64,000 nt of DNA from CAG-411 sp963643465 (lineage in GTDB: Bacteria > Bacillota > Clostridia > Lachnospirales > Lachnospiraceae), in the NCBI GenBank assembly GCA_963643465.1, contig CAVIJT010000009.1, forward strand, positions 70,714-134,713, written 5' to 3'. Each line of letters opens with the position of its first letter. Positions within the stretch are counted from its first letter, which is position 1. Position numbers and translations under genes: made by a program. The notes below the pieces were generated by a model, which was not told the origin of the DNA, did no database searches, and saw nothing but the letters and a program-made list of their open reading frames with translations. This document shows positions 61,317 through 64,000 of this stretch, piece by piece.

Positions 61317-63386
61317 ATGGGTTTAACAGTACAACACAACATGACAGCGATGAACGCTAACAGAAATTTAGGAATTTCAAACAGCAACTTAGCAAAATCA
61401 ACAGAGAAATTATCATCAGGTTATAAGATTAACCGTGCAGGTGATAACGCTGCAGGACTTGCTATTTCTGAAAAGATGAGAGGTCAGATTAGAGGTCTTG
61501 ATCAGGCATCATCCAATGCAGAAGATGGAATTTCTATGATCCAGACTGCTGAAGGTGCATTGAATGAAACACACAGTATTTTACAGAGAATGCGTGAATT
61601 GGCAGTTCAAGCTGCATCTGATACAAACACAGATGATGATAGAACACAGATTCAGAACGAAATCGACCAGTTGACACAGGAAGTAGACAGAATTGCTACT
61701 ACTACTGAGTTTAACACAAAGAAATTGTTAGATGGTTCTGCAAAAGGTTCTGTAACAGAGAAAGCTGGTAAGGCAAATGTAGATGCAACATTCGCTAACA
61801 GTAATGTAAGTGCAGAGATTACTACAGATGGTTCTGCTAAGGCTGCATTTACGGATGTTATTCGTGTGGAGATTACTTCAGATTTTACAGAGGGACAGAG
61901 TACAAAAGGAACAAGTAAATTATCAAATGATCAGATTGCACAATTGAAGAAGATTTTGGATGATACAGCAGATGGAACGGCAACAGATCCATATAGTAGT
62001 GCAAAAAAGTCGGGCGTAGATGCCAGTGATAATGCAAATTCGTTTGATGATGCTTTAAAAGCAGCTATAGTGGCAAACAAAGACGAACTAAAGACTTTAA
62101 AGAGCGCTGAAATTGATAGTTCTTCTGCCGTAGAAACAAACACAGAAGTAGTTGATAGATTAGTTGATGATGTTTTTAGTTTAAACGAAACAATTGTAAA
62201 AGCTAAAGATGAAGGTTTCTTAGCGGATGGTGTAACTAAAGAACAGCTCAAAGAAACTTTTAACAATTTGACAACTCCAACATCTATATCCATTGATGAT
62301 GCTACTGCAGCTTTAAATAAGTTATTCCGTCAATCGTCAACAGTATATGGTACTGCAATAGCTGCAACTGATTTACAAGCAACAACACAATCAGATAGTA
62401 ATACTCAAAATACTACATTACAAATAACCGCTCAGACTGCTACAGCAGATATGACAGCAATTGGTAGTGCAGTTAAAACAGTTATCACAGATGCGGCAGG
62501 CGAAATTAGTGCAACACAGATAAAAGATAATACAAATAAGAAAGCTGTTGCAAATCAAGAAGAATTATTAGAAACTTTAGGAAATGAAGAACTTGCAAAA
62601 GCAGCATATGACTATGAAACAGCTTTAGCAAATCAAACGACTGTAAATGGAACTGCTAATGTAACAACAGCAGCAAAACAGGAAGCACAGGATAAGGTAG
62701 ATGTTGCAAAAGCAGCATTAGACAAGTTAAATACAGATAAATCTGTTCTTGCAGTTACAGATTTATTTGGAAATACAGATGATACAAATAATTTTGAAAT
62801 TGGTTCTAAAGTAGATGATGACAACAATCTTACTATTACCTTAAAGAACAAAGAAGGTGATGATACAGTTATCACAATCACCAATGCAGATAAGTTAAAA
62901 GCAGGTGATGTTATCACAATTACTGCACAGAAAATGGTAGAAACACAGCAAGCAGCTACCGGAAAAGAAGCATTCCGTCTTCAGGTTGGTGCAAATGCAG
63001 GACAGGAAGTTGCTCTTGGAATTAACTCCATGAAAGCAAAAGACTTAGACATCGTACAAACTAAAGACGGTGTAGAAGGGCAGGCTTTAGATGTAACTTC
63101 ACAGTCAACTGCATCTCTTGCTGTGAACGCTTTCGATTTGGCAATTCAGAAAGTATCTACAGAAAGAGCTAAAATGGGTGCTGTTCAGAACAGATTAGAA
63201 CACACCATTTCTAACTTGGATACATCTGCTGAAAACTTACAGTCAGCAGAGTCCAGCTTACGTGATACTGATATGGCTGATGAAATGACCAACTACTCTA
63301 AGAACAACATCTTAATGCAGGCAGGTCAATCAATGCTTGCACAGGCTAATCAGTCAAATCAGGGTGTATTAAGTCTGTTAGGCTAA
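61317..63386 (+). CDS. Flagellin with large central domain (689 aa)
   Basis: Filament subunit. The ATG at 61317 follows AAAGGAGG. The conserved N-terminal D0/D1 region (about 1-150) starts MGLTVQHNMTAMNANRNL and includes SSGYKINRAGDNAAGLAISEK; the C-terminal D0/D1 (about 590-689) ends with SMLAQANQSNQGVLSLLG. The roughly 430-residue centre is Asp/Thr/Ala/Lys-rich and unlike other flagellins, as expected for the surface-exposed hypervariable part. At 689 aa it is far longer than the common 270-500. The export and assembly ends are intact, so it should polymerise. Confidence 0.96.
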   Translation: MGLTVQHNMTAMNANRNLGISNSNLAKSTEKLSSGYKINRAGDNAAGLAISEKMRGQIRGLDQASSNAEDGISMIQTAEGALNETHSILQRMRELAVQAASDTNTDDDRTQIQNEIDQLTQEVDRIATTTEFNTKKLLDGSAKGSVTEKAGKANVDATFANSNVSAEITTDGSAKAAFTDVIRVEITSDFTEGQSTKGTSKLSNDQIAQLKKILDDTADGTATDPYSSAKKSGVDASDNANSFDDALKAAIVANKDELKTLKSAEIDSSSAVETNTEVVDRLVDDVFSLNETIVKAKDEGFLADGVTKEQLKETFNNLTTPTSISIDDATAALNKLFRQSSTVYGTAIAATDLQATTQSDSNTQNTTLQITAQTATADMTAIGSAVKTVITDAAGEISATQIKDNTNKKAVANQEELLETLGNEELAKAAYDYETALANQTTVNGTANVTTAAKQEAQDKVDVAKAALDKLNTDKSVLAVTDLFGNTDDTNNFEIGSKVDDDNNLTITLKNKEGDDTVITITNADKLKAGDVITITAQKMVETQQAATGKEAFRLQVGANAGQEVALGINSMKAKDLDIVQTKDGVEGQALDVTSQSTASLAVNAFDLAIQKVSTERAKMGAVQNRLEHTISNLDTSAENLQSAESSLRDTDMADEMTNYSKNNILMQAGQSMLAQANQSNQGVLSLLG

Positions 63387-63423
63387 TACATAAGATATTT
63401 ATTTTTTAAAATACTTATTATAC

Positions 63424-63460
63424 GGAGGAGTCACATGTATGGTGTGGCTCTTCTTTTTTA
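63424..63460 (+). terminator. Flagellin terminator
   Basis: GGAGTCACA paired with GTGTGGCTC followed by TTCTTTTTT, 38 bases after the stop. Confidence 0.85.
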
Positions 63461-63792
63461 CACAAAGCGTATTCCTCAGAATTACTCCTTGCACTCTTCT
63501 ATCCCATATGATATACTAAAATTCGTATTTGCATATATCCGCAAATACTCTAAATTTCTTTCGTAGTTTCTACGAAATATCACAGTTTACTTAATTAAAA
63601 ACATAGACACACTGCAATGGATTTTGTTATAATAAAGACAAGGAACGGTGATGTTTTTGAATGTTTTTTGCAAAAAACGTCAACCATAAGTAAACACGCC
63701 AGTTTCATTTATGTTGTAGCAATAGGCTGCAAAATTGTTTACTATAGCATCCTTTCCGTTGCAGTTTGTCTGCAAAGAAAGGACGGTACCAT
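63461..63792. other. Non-coding gap before the Rpn-type gene
   Basis: About 330 bases, AT-rich with repeated TGCAAA/GTTTAC words but no clear symmetric element. No gene seen. Confidence 0.4.
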
Positions 63793-64000
63793 ATGACAAA
63801 AGGAAATCGCGTTTACAAGGACAGACTCTTTAAGTTTGTATTTAAAGACAAAGAAAAGTTATTGTCGCTTTACAATGCACTAAATCATTCGGATTATAAA
63901 GATGCCAATGCGTTGGAAATTAACACATTGGAAGACTTCATCTACATGAGAATGAAGAACGACCTATCATTTATTTTGGATTCGGATATGTGTTTGTACG
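63793..64000 (+). CDS. Rpn-family PD-(D/E)XK nuclease/transposase-like protein, start only
   Basis: 69 codons visible before the window ends. MTKGNRVYKDRLFKFVFKDKEKLLSLYNALN and LEDFIYMRMKNDLSFILD match the N-terminus of the Rpn (recombination-promoting nuclease, PDDEXK) family that is highly expanded in Lachnospiraceae. The catalytic Glu/Lys lie beyond the edge. Whether it is complete cannot be seen. Confidence 0.8.
   Translation, partial: MTKGNRVYKDRLFKFVFKDKEKLLSLYNALNHSDYKDANALEINTLEDFIYMRMKNDLSFILDSDMCLY

Overview
The window is from a low-GC Firmicute of the Lachnospiraceae type (Roseburia/Agathobacter/Lachnospira-like). The indicators are a large secreted multidomain alpha-amylase, type III glutamine synthetase, the GGGtGRT/NifU-like gene pair, BspA-type LRR and Ig-like surface proteins, and a large flagellin next to csrA. 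The genus is inferred from gene content; no marker RNA is present.

Layout. 1-24.2 kb is ordinary chromosome: amylase (3' end cut by the window edge), argH, a polysaccharide deacetylase, glnN (GS III), a MscS channel, glgB with an unusual Lys-rich tail, a membrane protein plus orphan N6-adenine methyltransferase, an LRR surface protein, a chemotaxis receptor and a YczE-like membrane protein. 24.28-54.10 kb is a roughly 30 kb integrative element inserted in the last codons of the GGGtGRT gene. Its tyrosine integrase (52675-53802) lies beside the right junction, GTCTTGT arm-type repeats sit inside both ends, and the left end holds a second copy of the gene's last codons. 54.1-64 kb is chromosome again: GGGtGRT and Fe-S scaffold genes, a Fic remnant, topB, a left-handed beta-helix protein, then a recombinase / csrA / flagellin locus and the start of an Rpn-type gene.

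The element is AT-rich and almost entirely on the minus strand. I see no relaxase, type IV secretion, terminase, capsid or recognisable Rep gene, so its mode of transfer is unknown. It carries a zinc-finger-like gene beside a HEPN gene at the left end, a metallophosphoesterase, a second short tyrosine recombinase, an array of at least 15 in-register 21-bp repeats, and two radical SAM genes. The radical SAM genes are interleaved with DUF4869, a mini P-loop ATPase and a TOPRIM-like gene, and are divergent from a secreted SH3 protein ending in a 14-Cys tail. Further right are DUF4314, DUF4375, DUF262 and HNH genes, an amidoligase, a triple-HTH protein, two more mini P-loop ATPases and a giant Dam-like methyltransferase. 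Several of its promoters share an AGAG block just before the -10, and the octamer ATGGGGTA recurs on the gene-sense strand.

The two strongest leads are (i) a probable DNA-inversion switch at 59764-60741 enclosing its own recombinase, directly upstream of csrA and flagellin, with a third half-site after csrA; and (ii) the radical SAM / P-loop / Cys-rich surface protein locus at 33.1-38.0 kb, followed by a run of hairpins that may be a structured RNA.
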